A stretch of 64,000 nucleotides of DNA from an uncultured Lachnospiraceae bacterium (GCA_905197485.1 CAJJYZ010000010.1:1-64000), one strand, 5' to 3'; counted from the first letter of the stretch, positions 34,026 through 43,154 are shown. Numbers and translations: made by a program. Notes: a model not told the origin generated them from the sequence alone.

Positions 34026-35336
34026 CTATTTTCTGATTTCTATCTCCTGGTAAAATGTCTCCAAGATTTCCCGATAAGTTTTTCCCTCTTTCGCCATCTC
34101 ATTCGCTCCATTCTGGCTCATACCAATTCCATGCCCATATCCGCCGCCTTCTATGAGATATTCGCCCTTTCCTTTTCGGATTGTGAAAAACGCACTCGGC
34201 AGCAGCTCTTTGCTTTTCACTTTTTTCCCATCGTTTCTTTCTATTATATATCCGTCTCCACCAAGTGCCGAACGTATCTTATTTTCCGTATCTACCGTAA
34301 CGCTTCCTTTGTCTCCCGTTGCTACGATTTGAAGCGCCACATCTCCCGCCCCTCGTTTTGTCACTTCTACATTCACCAAATTCCCAATCTCTTTTCCAGT
34401 GTTTTTTCGAATCAATTCCCCAAGTGTCTTTTCCGGAATACGCGCTTTCCAACGGTACCAGGGAAGTTTTTTCTCATAGCACCCCGATTCTCCTTTGATT
34501 TCTCGCGTTTGCAAATAGGAATTCGCTTCGCTCGGCTGGCTTCCCCATGCTTGTGCAGACGTTGTCTTTCCGCAGGAGGTGGAAAAATAATATGTAGTAG
34601 CTACCTCTCCATGATGCCATACTTTCTCACCTGTCGTCTCATTGACCGCCTGAATCGTGTTCTCTTGTTCTTTGGAATTTCCGTATACCTGAAACGATAC
34701 ACTGTCATCCACATGTGCCTGATATTGTGGATATGCATAATCCCGCGTCTGCTTTTCCGCATAACTTCTGGCACAGACAGCCTGTGCTTTCAGTGCCTCC
34801 AAATGATACGACGCCGGCATTTCACTTGGTACAACCGCATAGAGATACTCTTCCAGCGGCAGCTCGTTCACAATCACGATTCCTTTCGACGATGAATAAA
34901 GCTCTATTTTCCCTCGATAAGACGGCGTTCCATACCCACGACTCAAAGAAGAAATTGTGACTTTCTCTTCCTTTTGTTTTGGTTCTATCACAATCTTTCC
35001 TTTTTGGAGCCTCTCGTCTTTCAAAGCAATGGAAAATTCTTCTCCTCCTCCATATTCTTTTACTTCCTCCCCGAAATGTACCACCAGTCCGCTATCTGCC
35101 CGAGTTGATACTTTCGAATGCTCCAGTTCTCGGAAACCATTGGTCTTTATTACCACACGAATAGAATCTGAAGGTGTTTTTTCTTCTTTTTCTCCCACCA
35201 TCTCCTCCGGTTTTGCTCTTTTTCTCTCCTTTTCCTCCACACTTGTCATCAAACTTAACAGTCCGACCACTAATAAAGCGCTCAGTATCACTGCTATCAG
35301 AAGTGGAATCGGATATTCTTTTCTATTCCATCGCAT
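34026..35336 (-). CDS. SpoIID/LytB domain protein
   Basis: A 436-residue protein with one N-terminal membrane anchor (about 9-29, PIPLLIAVILSALLVVGLLSL) and an extracytoplasmic part. The SpoIID domain (about 165-430) shows VVNELPLEEYLYAVVPSEMPASYHLEALKAQAVCARSYA and, near the end, GGYGHGIGMSQNGANEMAKEG. SpoIID proteins are lytic transglycosylases acting on stem-free peptidoglycan, in sporulation engulfment or in general wall remodelling; LytB enhances an amidase. No sporulation genes are adjacent, so either role is possible. ATG 35336 follows GAGG. Confidence 0.88.
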   Translation of the reverse strand: MRWNRKEYPIPLLIAVILSALLVVGLLSLMTSVEEKERKRAKPEEMVGEKEEKTPSDSIRVVIKTNGFRELEHSKVSTRADSGLVVHFGEEVKEYGGGEEFSIALKDERLQKGKIVIEPKQKEEKVTISSLSRGYGTPSYRGKIELYSSSKGIVIVNELPLEEYLYAVVPSEMPASYHLEALKAQAVCARSYAEKQTRDYAYPQYQAHVDDSVSFQVYGNSKEQENTIQAVNETTGEKVWHHGEVATTYYFSTSCGKTTSAQAWGSQPSEANSYLQTREIKGESGCYEKKLPWYRWKARIPEKTLGELIRKNTGKEIGNLVNVEVTKRGAGDVALQIVATGDKGSVTVDTENKIRSALGGDGYIIERNDGKKVKSKELLPSAFFTIRKGKGEYLIEGGGYGHGIGMSQNGANEMAKEGKTYREILETFYQEIEIRK

Positions 35337-35463
35337 CCTGATACCTCTTGTCCATACTTTTTTCTATACGTATGTCTGTCTCTTTTCATTTATTCCCGAT
35401 TTCCGCGGAATCTCCTTCACCATCACCTGAAATATATTTTGTGACATAGAATAGGCTTCTGAA

Positions 35464-35612
35464 GGAATTTCCTATGGAACAAAGAATCTCGCTTGCGAGA
35501 CTCTTGCGCCTGCGGCGGTCGCATATGCGACATCTACAGCTTACGCCGCAGTGCGCATCCTGCCGGAGGCTTTTTATGATATAGAAACGAAGTTTCCTAT
35601 ATCATAAAAAAG
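35464..35612. repeat. Multi-hairpin GC-rich intergenic element
   Basis: A chain of inverted repeats stands out from its surroundings: TCTCGC/GCGAGA (35487-35500), a long stem CTGCGGCG (35510-35517)/CGCCGCAG (35544-35551) with GCGC outer pairs around the perfect palindrome GTCGCATATGCGAC (35518-35531), and a 17-base stem (35572-35588 with 35592-35609) with a 3-base loop. No protein is coded. It follows the terminator of the 6S RNA. It looks like a dispersed intergenic repeat or a non-autonomous element; copies elsewhere in the genome cannot be checked here. Confidence 0.55.
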
Positions 35613-35636
35613 CAGCCGCATTGCTGCGACTGCTTT
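35605..35636 (-). terminator. Terminator of the 6S RNA gene
   Basis: On the minus strand AAAGCAG-T-CGC, a 6-base loop, GCG-G-CTGCTTT and a T run (35605-35610 on plus as A) form a strong intrinsic terminator. Confidence 0.8.
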
Positions 35637-35826
35637 CATCTTTTGTATTGCCCAAAATGCCGGTTTCTGTATTTTGACTCCTAGCTTATGCTAGGTGGGC
35701 GACCGCATCTGCTTTTCTGTCTTCCCCTGCATAGTGAGGGCTTGACATATTACAGAGATATAGGAATCCCGTTTAAAGTAATGTAGGTTCAAAATAACAG
35801 AATTATCGAACATCCCAGGTTTTCTA
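35605..35826 (-). ncRNA. ssrS: 6S RNA
   Basis: The minus-strand transcript starts near 35826, about 6-7 bases after a TATAAT box, and ends at a terminator, about 220 bases later. The sequence has features I recall from Firmicutes 6S RNA (TTTTGAACCTACATT, AAACGGGATTCCTATATCTC, AAGCCCTCACTATGCAGGGG, CGCCCACCTAGC). The ends close: TTCTGT(T)ATTTTGA near the 5' side is complementary to TCAAAATACAGAA near the 3' side, and CCTGGGATG pairs with CATTTTGGG using wobble pairs. 6S RNA binds the housekeeping RNA polymerase holoenzyme and represses promoters in stationary phase. A covariance-model search would settle it. Confidence 0.75.
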
Positions 35827-35831
35827 AACCT

Positions 35832-35860
35832 ATTATAGTATATTTACTTTCTTTTTTCAA
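35832..35860 (-). promoter_or_regulatory. 6S RNA promoter
   Basis: TTGAAA (35855-35860), 17 bases, TATAAT (35832-35837) on the minus strand. The -35 box lies inside the 3' end of the transglutaminase gene. Confidence 0.75.
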
Positions 35861-37931
35861 GTAGCAATAATATCCTTCTTACAAATAGATACTCTGATTT
35901 TTCGATTTCCTGTTTCCCGTAATTTGCCCGGTACACAATATCCAAGAGCTTCTCTATTTCTTCTTTTTCCAATTGTGGACAATAGCTTCTGAATCCTTCT
36001 ATGAAATCGGCATCCAGTTCCGCGTCTTTCGCAATCTTCTTTTCCAATGCCAGTCTTTCATAGATTTTATAGAACGCTTCCTTTGTCTTCTCCCGATAAT
36101 CTTTTGGAATAAAATCGTTTTGCTTTCTTCTTCTCATACGGAAAATACATCCTGCTATGAGTATACCCACAATCAGAAGCAGACATACCATCCAGAGGTG
36201 AATCTTTTGTTCTTTGCCCTTCTCTTCCTCTTTCTTTCCGACTTCTTCTCCGTCTCCATCCTCTGTTTTTCCCTTTTCCTGGCTCTGTTTCTCCTGTTCC
36301 TCTTGCTCCGAAGCATGATTTTGAGATGGATTCTGAGATGGAGATTCTTCCGGTTTTTCCGGGGAAGTTGGCGGTTCTGTCGATTCGTTTCCCAAAGGCT
36401 TTTCCTGCCCTGTCAATTCCTCATCCACGACAATATCCCGACTCTCATACCCCGGTGTCGTCTCCTCCGGAATCCATCCTTTCCCGGGAACATAGATTTC
36501 CGCCCATGCATGCGCCGATTCCCCTGTTACTTCGGCAAGATAGGTTCCGTCCGTCTGTTTCACAAAATCACTCGGCCGCACGACATAGCCGCCGATATAT
36601 CTGGACGGGATGTTCTTCATACGGAAAAGCAAGACTGCAGTCGTGGCAAAATGTGTACAATACCCTTTCTTCTTGTCAAAAAAGAAGTATTCGGCAAAAT
36701 CTTCTTCCTCCGGAGTTTTCCCCGGGTTCAAAGAATAGGAAGCCGTATCCGATAAAAGCTGTGCAATTTCAATCGCAACCCGCTCCGGAGCCGTCTGAAA
36801 AATCTCCCGATTCACAACTTCCCCGAATGATTCCTTGATATTTTGTGGAACTTCTACATACTTTTTTTGCACTTTTTCTGTGTATTCGGAATCCCTTTTC
36901 TTCCACTCCTTTGGAATCTGTTCCTCTGATGGATAGGCGTGATACCGATACTTCCGGTTTGCTTTTTTATTGTGGATTTCCACCTCTCCTGTCTCAAAGG
37001 AAAACCTTCGTTCCGAAGACCGTCTCCACGCGTGCCCTGTGTAGTCCTCTCCTACAAATCCACGTATGTATAAGTTCTCTTCCGGCTTTTCTTCACTTCT
37101 TACTTCTAGCTGCACTTCCGTATCTTGTTCCAGCCCGCTATACGCTCCAAGCCTTCCGTCTGACACCCCTCCGGTTGCCTTATCCTCATCATTTTTCTTC
37201 CACAATCCATTACGAATCTTCTCTTCCCAGAATATTTCCACTTTCTTCTCAAACGACTCTCTTCCTTCAAGAATAGGCTTCAACGGTTCTGACAAAAGTG
37301 GGATTCCGATTCCAAAGGCAACGGCTGCAACGCAAAGTCCAAACGCCGCTCCTTGCAATGTACCTGCCTGGTGATGCCTTCCGGTTTTCCCACACATCAT
37401 TCCAATGAACGACACAAGAAATAAAATCAGCGTCATCCGATTCGGCACCATTCCCACGAGAAACGGTAAGGAGAACATAACCGCCAGAATTCCTACACCA
37501 TACCGACATTTCTTACAGGCGGCAATCATCCATACTGCTGCGAATACGAACAGAAGAAAGAAGAAGAGAAGCCCCCATGTCTGCTCACTCATTTTCACAT
37601 TCTCTGCGTATCTTCCTTCTTGAAAATACACGCACAACTGCACCCATATCGTCTTGCAAAGATATTGAAAGCTTTCCCAAAGCCGCATCCTCCCCACAAG
37701 AAGCAGAATGCACTCTCCCAAAAAGGTGATTTTCAGGAAATCCCAACCGGAAAATTTCTTCTTATATAAAAGAACAAACAGGCAGCAGAGATATAGCCCT
37801 GCAAACGGATAAAACACACTTGCTTTGTAAGTAACGGAAAACGCATCACAGACAGAATAAAGCATTGCCATCGATGCAACGCATGTGAAAAAGAATACAT
37901 AGATTATTTCCGCAATTCTTCCTTTTTTCAT
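35844..37931 (-). CDS. Transglutaminase-like domain membrane protein
   Basis: A 695-residue protein with about six N-terminal membrane helices (to about residue 205), an extracytoplasmic part and a C-terminal helix near 590-610 followed by a cytosolic tail with a DUF4129-like end. The transglutaminase core has the catalytic cysteine in KKGYCTHFATTAVLLFR (about 428-444), the histidine in ESAHAWAEIYVPGKGWIPEE (about 480-499) and the acidic residue shortly after. A Pro/Glu/Gln-rich linker precedes the last helix. GTG 37937 is in frame, but ATG 37931 is better spaced from AGGGGA. It is last in the MoxR-DUF58-transglutaminase operon; the substrate is unknown. Confidence 0.92.
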   Translation of the reverse strand: MKKGRIAEIIYVFFFTCVASMAMLYSVCDAFSVTYKASVFYPFAGLYLCCLFVLLYKKKFSGWDFLKITFLGECILLLVGRMRLWESFQYLCKTIWVQLCVYFQEGRYAENVKMSEQTWGLLFFFLLFVFAAVWMIAACKKCRYGVGILAVMFSLPFLVGMVPNRMTLILFLVSFIGMMCGKTGRHHQAGTLQGAAFGLCVAAVAFGIGIPLLSEPLKPILEGRESFEKKVEIFWEEKIRNGLWKKNDEDKATGGVSDGRLGAYSGLEQDTEVQLEVRSEEKPEENLYIRGFVGEDYTGHAWRRSSERRFSFETGEVEIHNKKANRKYRYHAYPSEEQIPKEWKKRDSEYTEKVQKKYVEVPQNIKESFGEVVNREIFQTAPERVAIEIAQLLSDTASYSLNPGKTPEEEDFAEYFFFDKKKGYCTHFATTAVLLFRMKNIPSRYIGGYVVRPSDFVKQTDGTYLAEVTGESAHAWAEIYVPGKGWIPEETTPGYESRDIVVDEELTGQEKPLGNESTEPPTSPEKPEESPSQNPSQNHASEQEEQEKQSQEKGKTEDGDGEEVGKKEEEKGKEQKIHLWMVCLLLIVGILIAGCIFRMRRRKQNDFIPKDYREKTKEAFYKIYERLALEKKIAKDAELDADFIEGFRSYCPQLEKEEIEKLLDIVYRANYGKQEIEKSEYLFVRRILLLLEKRK

Positions 37932-37943
37932 CTGCACATTCCC

Positions 37944-39020
37944 CTATACAACGATTTCTACCGTTTCAAAAAATGTCTCCATCTCCTCTTGTTTTATCCG
38001 CATAACTTCTTCTTGATTTACTCTTACCGTCAAGTCCGTTGCGATATGGAGCAGCGTAGAATACGTATCGCTCTTATAAGCATACCGATAATACTCTTCC
38101 ACGTTCTTTTCAAGGCTCTTCTCCTCAAACTGCAATAGTTTCAACAGAAAGGCGTGAAAATCTTCTTCCTTTCGAATAAGCATTCTTTGAACCTGTCCAT
38201 TCCTTCTGTTCTGCCACGCCATGTAATGCGGACATTCCAGACGAAGGAGCGCTGTAGAAAAGGAGACAACCATTTCCAAAAATGCTTCCATGCTTTCTCT
38301 TCCCTCCCCGCCTTCCAGGAGAATCACAACCGCGGCTCCCAGGGGATAACTGAATTCTTTAATATATAGTTCCTGTTCCTTCGCGCTTAACTTCCAGTGT
38401 ACTTTCTGCAGCCGGTCTCCCGCTCTATATTCTCTTACCTCATAGATTTCCGCAGTATCGTCTCCGCTTCGGTCTTTTGCATAGGATTCTCCGTCTATCG
38501 GAAACCACTTTGTCCGATTACTGACAACAAGATTCATCGGATATGGTTTCGGCATCACCATGATTTCCGTCCGCTCTTTACAGTTTCTTCTGACCGCTAA
38601 GAATCCCAAGCAGTCAAACACCTTGAAGTCTGTAATCCCAACCTGAAGCTTCCCACAGACTTCTGCACTCTGATGCAAAGACAGCATTTCTCCTTTATGC
38701 GGCAGAATCTGTATCCTTTGCTTTTTCATCTTCCGGATTCCGGACAAGGATTGAACAGAAACCCGAAGTTCCAATAGAGCAGGAATCCAACCGTTGTTCA
38801 CAACCCGAATCTGTACCGGAATCTCTTCTCCCCGCTCTGCCGTATCCGCATGCTGTTCCATTTTCACCGCTATGTTTCTCCCGGCAAGCCATGCAAGCCC
38901 CATGCAAAGAAACGGAAATACGATTTCTCCTGACAGAAGCCATATGCTTTCCTGCCACCGATACATGATTCCCAAATATATGGTCAAAACCATCATTCCT
39001 ACATAGAGTAGTATCTTCAT
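37944..39020 (-). CDS. DUF58 domain-containing protein
   Basis: A 358-residue protein with two N-terminal membrane helices (about 2-19 and 28-46) and the DUF58 domain, whose hallmark EVREYRAGDRLQKVHWKLSAKEQELYIKEF lies near 197-226. DUF58 resembles von Willebrand A folds and works with a MoxR ATPase. The gene is 13 bases after moxR and 12 bases before the transglutaminase gene, a conserved three-gene arrangement across bacteria. ATG 39020 follows GGGAGG. The molecular role is not established. Confidence 0.92.
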   Translation of the reverse strand: MKILLYVGMMVLTIYLGIMYRWQESIWLLSGEIVFPFLCMGLAWLAGRNIAVKMEQHADTAERGEEIPVQIRVVNNGWIPALLELRVSVQSLSGIRKMKKQRIQILPHKGEMLSLHQSAEVCGKLQVGITDFKVFDCLGFLAVRRNCKERTEIMVMPKPYPMNLVVSNRTKWFPIDGESYAKDRSGDDTAEIYEVREYRAGDRLQKVHWKLSAKEQELYIKEFSYPLGAAVVILLEGGEGRESMEAFLEMVVSFSTALLRLECPHYMAWQNRRNGQVQRMLIRKEEDFHAFLLKLLQFEEKSLEKNVEEYYRYAYKSDTYSTLLHIATDLTVRVNQEEVMRIKQEEMETFFETVEIVV

Positions 39021-39033
39021 ATTCCTCCCTGCC

Positions 39034-39981
39034 TTATCTGTGTTTCGGCGTTGGTTCCTTCACTTTTTCCATGATTTCTTCTATCAAATCCTGCACTTTG
39101 ACATGATTCAGTCTCGCCTTCGCATTCAACTGAATTCTATGTCTTGCCACATTTTCGAAAATTGCTTTCACATCCTGCGGAATGCAGTACTCCCTTCCGT
39201 CTAAATATGCCATTGCCTTCGCCATCTTGGAAAGCGCAATCATTCCTCTCGGACTAATTCCCATCTCAATCATCGGATGATTTCTCGTTTCAGTCACCAG
39301 TTCTCCCATATAGCGATAAATTGCATCGTGAATATACACCTCTTCCACTTCCCTTTGTAAGAGCAGAAGATACTCGGCGGTAATAATCGGCCGGACATTG
39401 TCCAGCAGATTCCCTGTTTGATTGCCTTTTACAATCTCAATCTCATACTTCATATCCGGATATCCAATCGTCAGACTAATGAAGAATCTGTCCAACTGAG
39501 ACTCCGGCAGCATCTGTGTTCCTGAGGAACCGATTGGATTCTCCGTTGCAATCACATGAAACGGTTTCGGGACTTCTCTTGTCACCTTATCAATCGTTAC
39601 TGTTCCTTCTTCCATGACCTCCAAAAGCGCCGACTGCGTCTTCGGTGAAGTCCGGTTTATCTCGTCTGCCAGAAGCAGGTTACACATAACGGCGCCCGGC
39701 TCATAATAGAATTCTCCGCGGTTCTTATCATACATTGAAAATCCCGTAATATCCGCCGGCAAAACATCCGGTGTAAACTGTACGCGGTTCTGCTTCATTC
39801 CCATACTCTTCGCAAAAGAAAGAGCCAGCGTCGTCTTCCCCACGCCCGGAATATCCTCAATCAAAATATGTCCACCGGCTAAAATCGCAGCAAGAACCTT
39901 CTTCACACAATCGTCTTTCCCGATAACCGCTTTCTTCACTTCTTCCATAATCATCTGCGCTGTCTGCGTGTACTGTGCCAT
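39034..39981 (-). CDS. MoxR family AAA ATPase
   Basis: A 315-residue AAA+ ATPase acting as a chaperone for partner proteins with von-Willebrand-like domains. Walker A GVGKTTLA (about 49-56), Walker B LLLADEINR (about 100-108), sensor 1 VIATENP (about 141-147) and the MoxR motif ISPRGMIAL (about 234) are visible. The ATG at 39981 lies seven bases after AGGAGG; an earlier in-frame start lies before that site and is not used. It is the first gene of the MoxR-DUF58-transglutaminase operon and lies 11 bases after the DUF5714 gene. Confidence 0.94.
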   Translation of the reverse strand: MAQYTQTAQMIMEEVKKAVIGKDDCVKKVLAAILAGGHILIEDIPGVGKTTLALSFAKSMGMKQNRVQFTPDVLPADITGFSMYDKNRGEFYYEPGAVMCNLLLADEINRTSPKTQSALLEVMEEGTVTIDKVTREVPKPFHVIATENPIGSSGTQMLPESQLDRFFISLTIGYPDMKYEIEIVKGNQTGNLLDNVRPIITAEYLLLLQREVEEVYIHDAIYRYMGELVTETRNHPMIEMGISPRGMIALSKMAKAMAYLDGREYCIPQDVKAIFENVARHRIQLNAKARLNHVKVQDLIEEIMEKVKEPTPKHR

Positions 39982-39992
39982 CCATTTTCCTC

Positions 39993-40694
39993 CTACTCCG
40001 AATAGAACGGACACCGTTCCTTAATACACTGGTTATTCTGTTCTACCCAATCACAAAGAATTGTCTCCGGCTTTTCCAGTTCAATGCCAAACTTTTCTTT
40101 TATAAAATCAATGGCTTCAAGAATCGCAACGCGGGAATTTCTCTTGCAGCAGCGCGGTCCTCCAATCTTCGCCTCTCTTGCCAGAACGTGGGATGTCATC
40201 TCGTTACACCATCCCCATGACTCCGTAGCCAGAGGATTGGAGCCTGTCAGAATCGAAATACAGATTCCGGTACTGACGGCAGCCCCACAGCTTCCCCACA
40301 AACCACAGATACCTCCCGGCACCTGACGTCCGCGCTTTTGCATCTCCACTAAGGCTTCCGGAAGGTCTACTTCCCCACCCGCATTTCTGAATGCCGTCAA
40401 AAGACTTGCGCCGACTAAAACATGATGTTCCGGTCCATGCATATGGCAAAATGGTAAGTTCATCAACTTATGTAAGATTTCAATCGGATTCTTTGAATCC
40501 TCATTGAGACAAGTTCCAAGAAAACTGTCCATCCCCGACATATGACATTCACTGCACACATAATGTCCATCCGCACATCGGCAGTTACTCATTTCCACCT
40601 TCTTACAAAGTGCACATTCCATCTGCTCTGCCGTATCCAAATAGACTAATGGTTGTCCACAAATTAAACATTCTTCGTTCTGTTTCTGATTCAT
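39993..40694 (-). CDS. DUF5714 domain protein, cysteine-rich
   Basis: A 233-residue protein. Residues 1-60 hold a zinc-ribbon-like series of CXXC pairs (CLICGQ, CALCKK, CRCADGHYVCSECH). The body has GPEHHVLVGASLLTAFRNAGG (about 85-105), GICGLWGSCGAAVSTGICISILTG (about 128-151) and RCCKRNSR, and a last CIKERCPF. This pattern is that of DUF5714, which often stands with methyltransferases in anaerobes. Zinc or iron-sulfur binding is likely; function unknown. ATG 40694 follows GAGAGGAAA. It is upstream of moxR on the same strand and may share its transcript. Confidence 0.82.
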   Translation of the reverse strand: MNQKQNEECLICGQPLVYLDTAEQMECALCKKVEMSNCRCADGHYVCSECHMSGMDSFLGTCLNEDSKNPIEILHKLMNLPFCHMHGPEHHVLVGASLLTAFRNAGGEVDLPEALVEMQKRGRQVPGGICGLWGSCGAAVSTGICISILTGSNPLATESWGWCNEMTSHVLAREAKIGGPRCCKRNSRVAILEAIDFIKEKFGIELEKPETILCDWVEQNNQCIKERCPFYSE

Positions 40695-40768
40695 TATTGT
40701 TTCCTCTCTTTTCCAGGTATAAATCCTTTTTGATTTTCACATCAATTCTTCTACCATGTGGATTACTC

Positions 40769-41353
40769 CTATTTATTTTCTCTCATAACCTTACATGGAT
40801 TTCCATATGCCACCACATTACTTGGAATATCTTTTGTCACTACACTTCCCGCACCAATCACTACATTATCTCCAATCGTAACACCTGGCATAATAATCAC
40901 ACCCCCTCCAATCCAGACATTATTCCCGATAGTAACCGGAGCCGTCTGAGTTTTACAAAATTCAAATGAGCCATCTTCTTTTGGCTCTCCAAATCGGTCA
41001 ATTGCATTTGTCGGATGAAACGCTGTATAAATCTGCACATTCGGCGCAATTAGGGCATTATCTCCGACGCGTATAATATTGTCATCCAAAAAAGTGCAAT
41101 TCCAATTCACTTCACAGTTGTTTCCAAAATAAATATTATTTCCATAATCCGCATAAAACGGCGCCGTTATCCAAAGATTCTTTCCTTTCCCACCCAGCAG
41201 TTCATTTAAAATCCGTTCTTTTTCCTCCGCATCTGCGGAATCTGTCCGATTATAATCTCTCGTCAAATCCTTAGCTTTATGCCATTGTTTCAATAATTCC
41301 GGGTCTCCGCAATCATACAGTTCTCCAGCCAACATTTTTTCTCTTTCTGTCAT
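40769..41353 (-). CDS. Maltose/galactoside O-acetyltransferase family protein
   Basis: A 194-residue acetyltransferase of the left-handed beta-helix (hexapeptide repeat) kind. The N-terminal MTEREKMLAGELYDCGDPEL is the typical maltose acetyltransferase start. The hexapeptide repeats cover about 60-185 (IGNNVWIGGGVIIMPGVTIG and following), and the catalytic histidine sits in YTAFHPTNAIDR (about 110-121). It would acetylate a sugar hydroxyl using acetyl-CoA. The ATG at 41353 follows GGAGG; longer frames overlap the upstream gene. Confidence 0.93.
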   Translation of the reverse strand: MTEREKMLAGELYDCGDPELLKQWHKAKDLTRDYNRTDSADAEEKERILNELLGGKGKNLWITAPFYADYGNNIYFGNNCEVNWNCTFLDDNIIRVGDNALIAPNVQIYTAFHPTNAIDRFGEPKEDGSFEFCKTQTAPVTIGNNVWIGGGVIIMPGVTIGDNVVIGAGSVVTKDIPSNVVAYGNPCKVMRENK

Positions 41354-41369
41354 AATCAATTCCTCCAAA

Positions 41370-42575
41370 TTATATACTGCATTCAAATAAAAACATTTCA
41401 CATTTATCGTCAACCGCAAGTTCTTTTGCAAAAGACGAATATGTTTTTACATCCTTAAATCCTATTTCTTCCAGATATTTTTCCATCTCACCAAAGGTAT
41501 AGAGATACGTTTGAAAATCCATCTCTTCTCGCTCTAATAATCTCTCTCCTTGATACAACTCATAAATTCCCGGCGAAAACTGTATATGCTTTTCTTCATC
41601 ATAATAGTTCTTGCTTTTTAAAATTAAGTCGAAGCCTTCTTTTGTCTTCGCCGAAGCAGTGATTTCATACTTTTTATCATCTGGACATCTGTCAGCCATC
41701 GTCTCTACAGCAAACACCAGTTTCCCTTTCGGCATCAGAAATTCTTTTAATCTCTTCAATATCTTTTTACAAAGTTCGATATCAGTAAATAAGGAAACAG
41801 AGCCGGATGAGATAAAAATATAATCATAGTTTTCTTCCGGTTCATACTCTAAAATATCTTCTTGAATCATATCTGCATCCGGTGCCTTCTCCTTCAATTT
41901 TCCCAACATCTCTCCGGATAAATCCATCCCAGAAATGTGATATCCTCTTTCATAAAGCGGTACAAAGAAACGTCCGCTTCCGCATAACGCTTCCAATATT
42001 TTCATATCCTTTGTCGCATAAGATAGGTAAAATTCCAATTCATCTTCCGGCACTTTCTCATGTAAAAGCTCATACATTTCCGTACACAAACTCCCATAAT
42101 AGTTTTGTCTAACTTCATTATTTCTTTTCATATACAATAGCGGATACGGATTCCCTTGCTCGTCAAGTTCTGTTCGTTTATAAACTGCAAATCCCATATG
42201 CTCATAGAATCCTCTCGCCAGAGGATTCTGTTCGTTGACGGCAAGTTCTTTTATCTCATGCTTCTCCATACCATATTGCAGTAAATTTTTCCCGATTCCT
42301 TGTCCTCTGCTTTCATTTGAAACAAATAACATTTCAAGCATTTTCTCCGCTACTCCCATAAAGCCTACTGGATTTCCATTCTCATCTTCTGCGACAATCA
42401 AAACCGGTACACCGTTCAAGGCTTCCGGTACATACCGCTTAATACCGTTTATCTCATCATTCGATAAAAATAAATGTGTTGCCCGTACAGAGCTTTCCCA
42501 CACCTCTAACAGTTTCTCAATTAATAATGGTGTTCTATCTTTTATTTCTATAATCTTCACTCTGTTATCTTCCAT
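41370..42575 (-). CDS. GNAT acetyltransferase fused to a class I SAM methyltransferase
   Basis: A 401-residue two-domain protein. Residues 1-150 are a GNAT domain of the YjaB kind, with the acetyl-CoA loop SRGQGIGKNLLQYG (about 92-105) and EQNPLARGFYEHMGF (about 115-129). Residues about 155-401 are a methyltransferase with SAM motif I ILEALCGSGRFFVPL (about 197-211), motif post-I GMDLSGEML and motif II/III YDYIFISSGS. There is no stop or frameshift between them, and the junction at MKRNNEVRQNYYG is clean, so the fusion appears genuine. Substrates unknown. It lies 16 bases upstream of the maltose acetyltransferase gene. Confidence 0.9.
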   Translation of the reverse strand: MEDNRVKIIEIKDRTPLLIEKLLEVWESSVRATHLFLSNDEINGIKRYVPEALNGVPVLIVAEDENGNPVGFMGVAEKMLEMLFVSNESRGQGIGKNLLQYGMEKHEIKELAVNEQNPLARGFYEHMGFAVYKRTELDEQGNPYPLLYMKRNNEVRQNYYGSLCTEMYELLHEKVPEDELEFYLSYATKDMKILEALCGSGRFFVPLYERGYHISGMDLSGEMLGKLKEKAPDADMIQEDILEYEPEENYDYIFISSGSVSLFTDIELCKKILKRLKEFLMPKGKLVFAVETMADRCPDDKKYEITASAKTKEGFDLILKSKNYYDEEKHIQFSPGIYELYQGERLLEREEMDFQTYLYTFGEMEKYLEEIGFKDVKTYSSFAKELAVDDKCEMFLFECSI

Positions 42576-42580
42576 AGATT

Positions 42581-43144
42581 CTATTCCTTTTCTCCTAATT
42601 TCTCCAACGTATCTCTTCTGATTTCTTCTCTTAATTCTTTTAGATATTCTGAAAATTCCACCTTATCGTCTGCATAAGTTTTATTCAATTCATATTCTTT
42701 CGGAATCCAAGTTGATAAATCAGAGATATTATGCTGAACAAGAGCCTCTAAGCTATCAATCGCCTTATATACTTTTGCTTCCATTGTTTCTCTCTGTTTC
42801 ATTTCCTCATACAACAAACGAATTTCTTCCGAATAACATCCTGGTAATGATTCTATCCAACGATATAAAAATTTTTCTTCTATCAATTCATGGTCTTCAT
42901 TCTTTTCAAATGTTGGAATATCCCCGGTAAAAGCCTCCCCCAAATCATGTATGATACACATTTTTATGACTTTATCCATGTTTACTTCTTTTAACTCATC
43001 TTTCAAAAAATATGCCATCAAAGTCATCATCCAACTATGTTCTGCAACACTCTCATGTCTGCCTTTTCTAGTATAACAATGTCTTGTTGTATCTTTTAAT
43101 CTCTCTGCTACATTTAATACATCTAACAATTTTCTTGGCTCCAT
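42581..43144 (-). CDS. HD domain phosphohydrolase (YfbR/HDDC2-like)
   Basis: A 187-residue HD-domain protein. Metal ligands are visible as RHESVAEHSWMM (His about 29 and 34) and the HD pair in CIIHDLGEAFTGD (about 62-74), with a further aspartate in KAIDSLEAL. The nearest characterised class is the 5'-deoxynucleotidase YfbR and human HDDC2, so dephosphorylation of nucleoside monophosphates is a fair guess. ATG 43144 lies six bases after AGGAGG. The nucleoside phosphorylase gene is 10 bases upstream, which fits a nucleotide salvage role. Confidence 0.88.
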   Translation of the reverse strand: MEPRKLLDVLNVAERLKDTTRHCYTRKGRHESVAEHSWMMTLMAYFLKDELKEVNMDKVIKMCIIHDLGEAFTGDIPTFEKNEDHELIEEKFLYRWIESLPGCYSEEIRLLYEEMKQRETMEAKVYKAIDSLEALVQHNISDLSTWIPKEYELNKTYADDKVEFSEYLKELREEIRRDTLEKLGEKE

Positions 43145-43154
43145 ACGAGTCCTC

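Noticed and set aside
33978..34895. A 305-codon open frame on the plus strand
   Set aside because: It lies antisense to the SpoIID/LytB gene, which has clear domain motifs and start signals; the plus frame has no ribosome site and a composition typical of an antisense frame.
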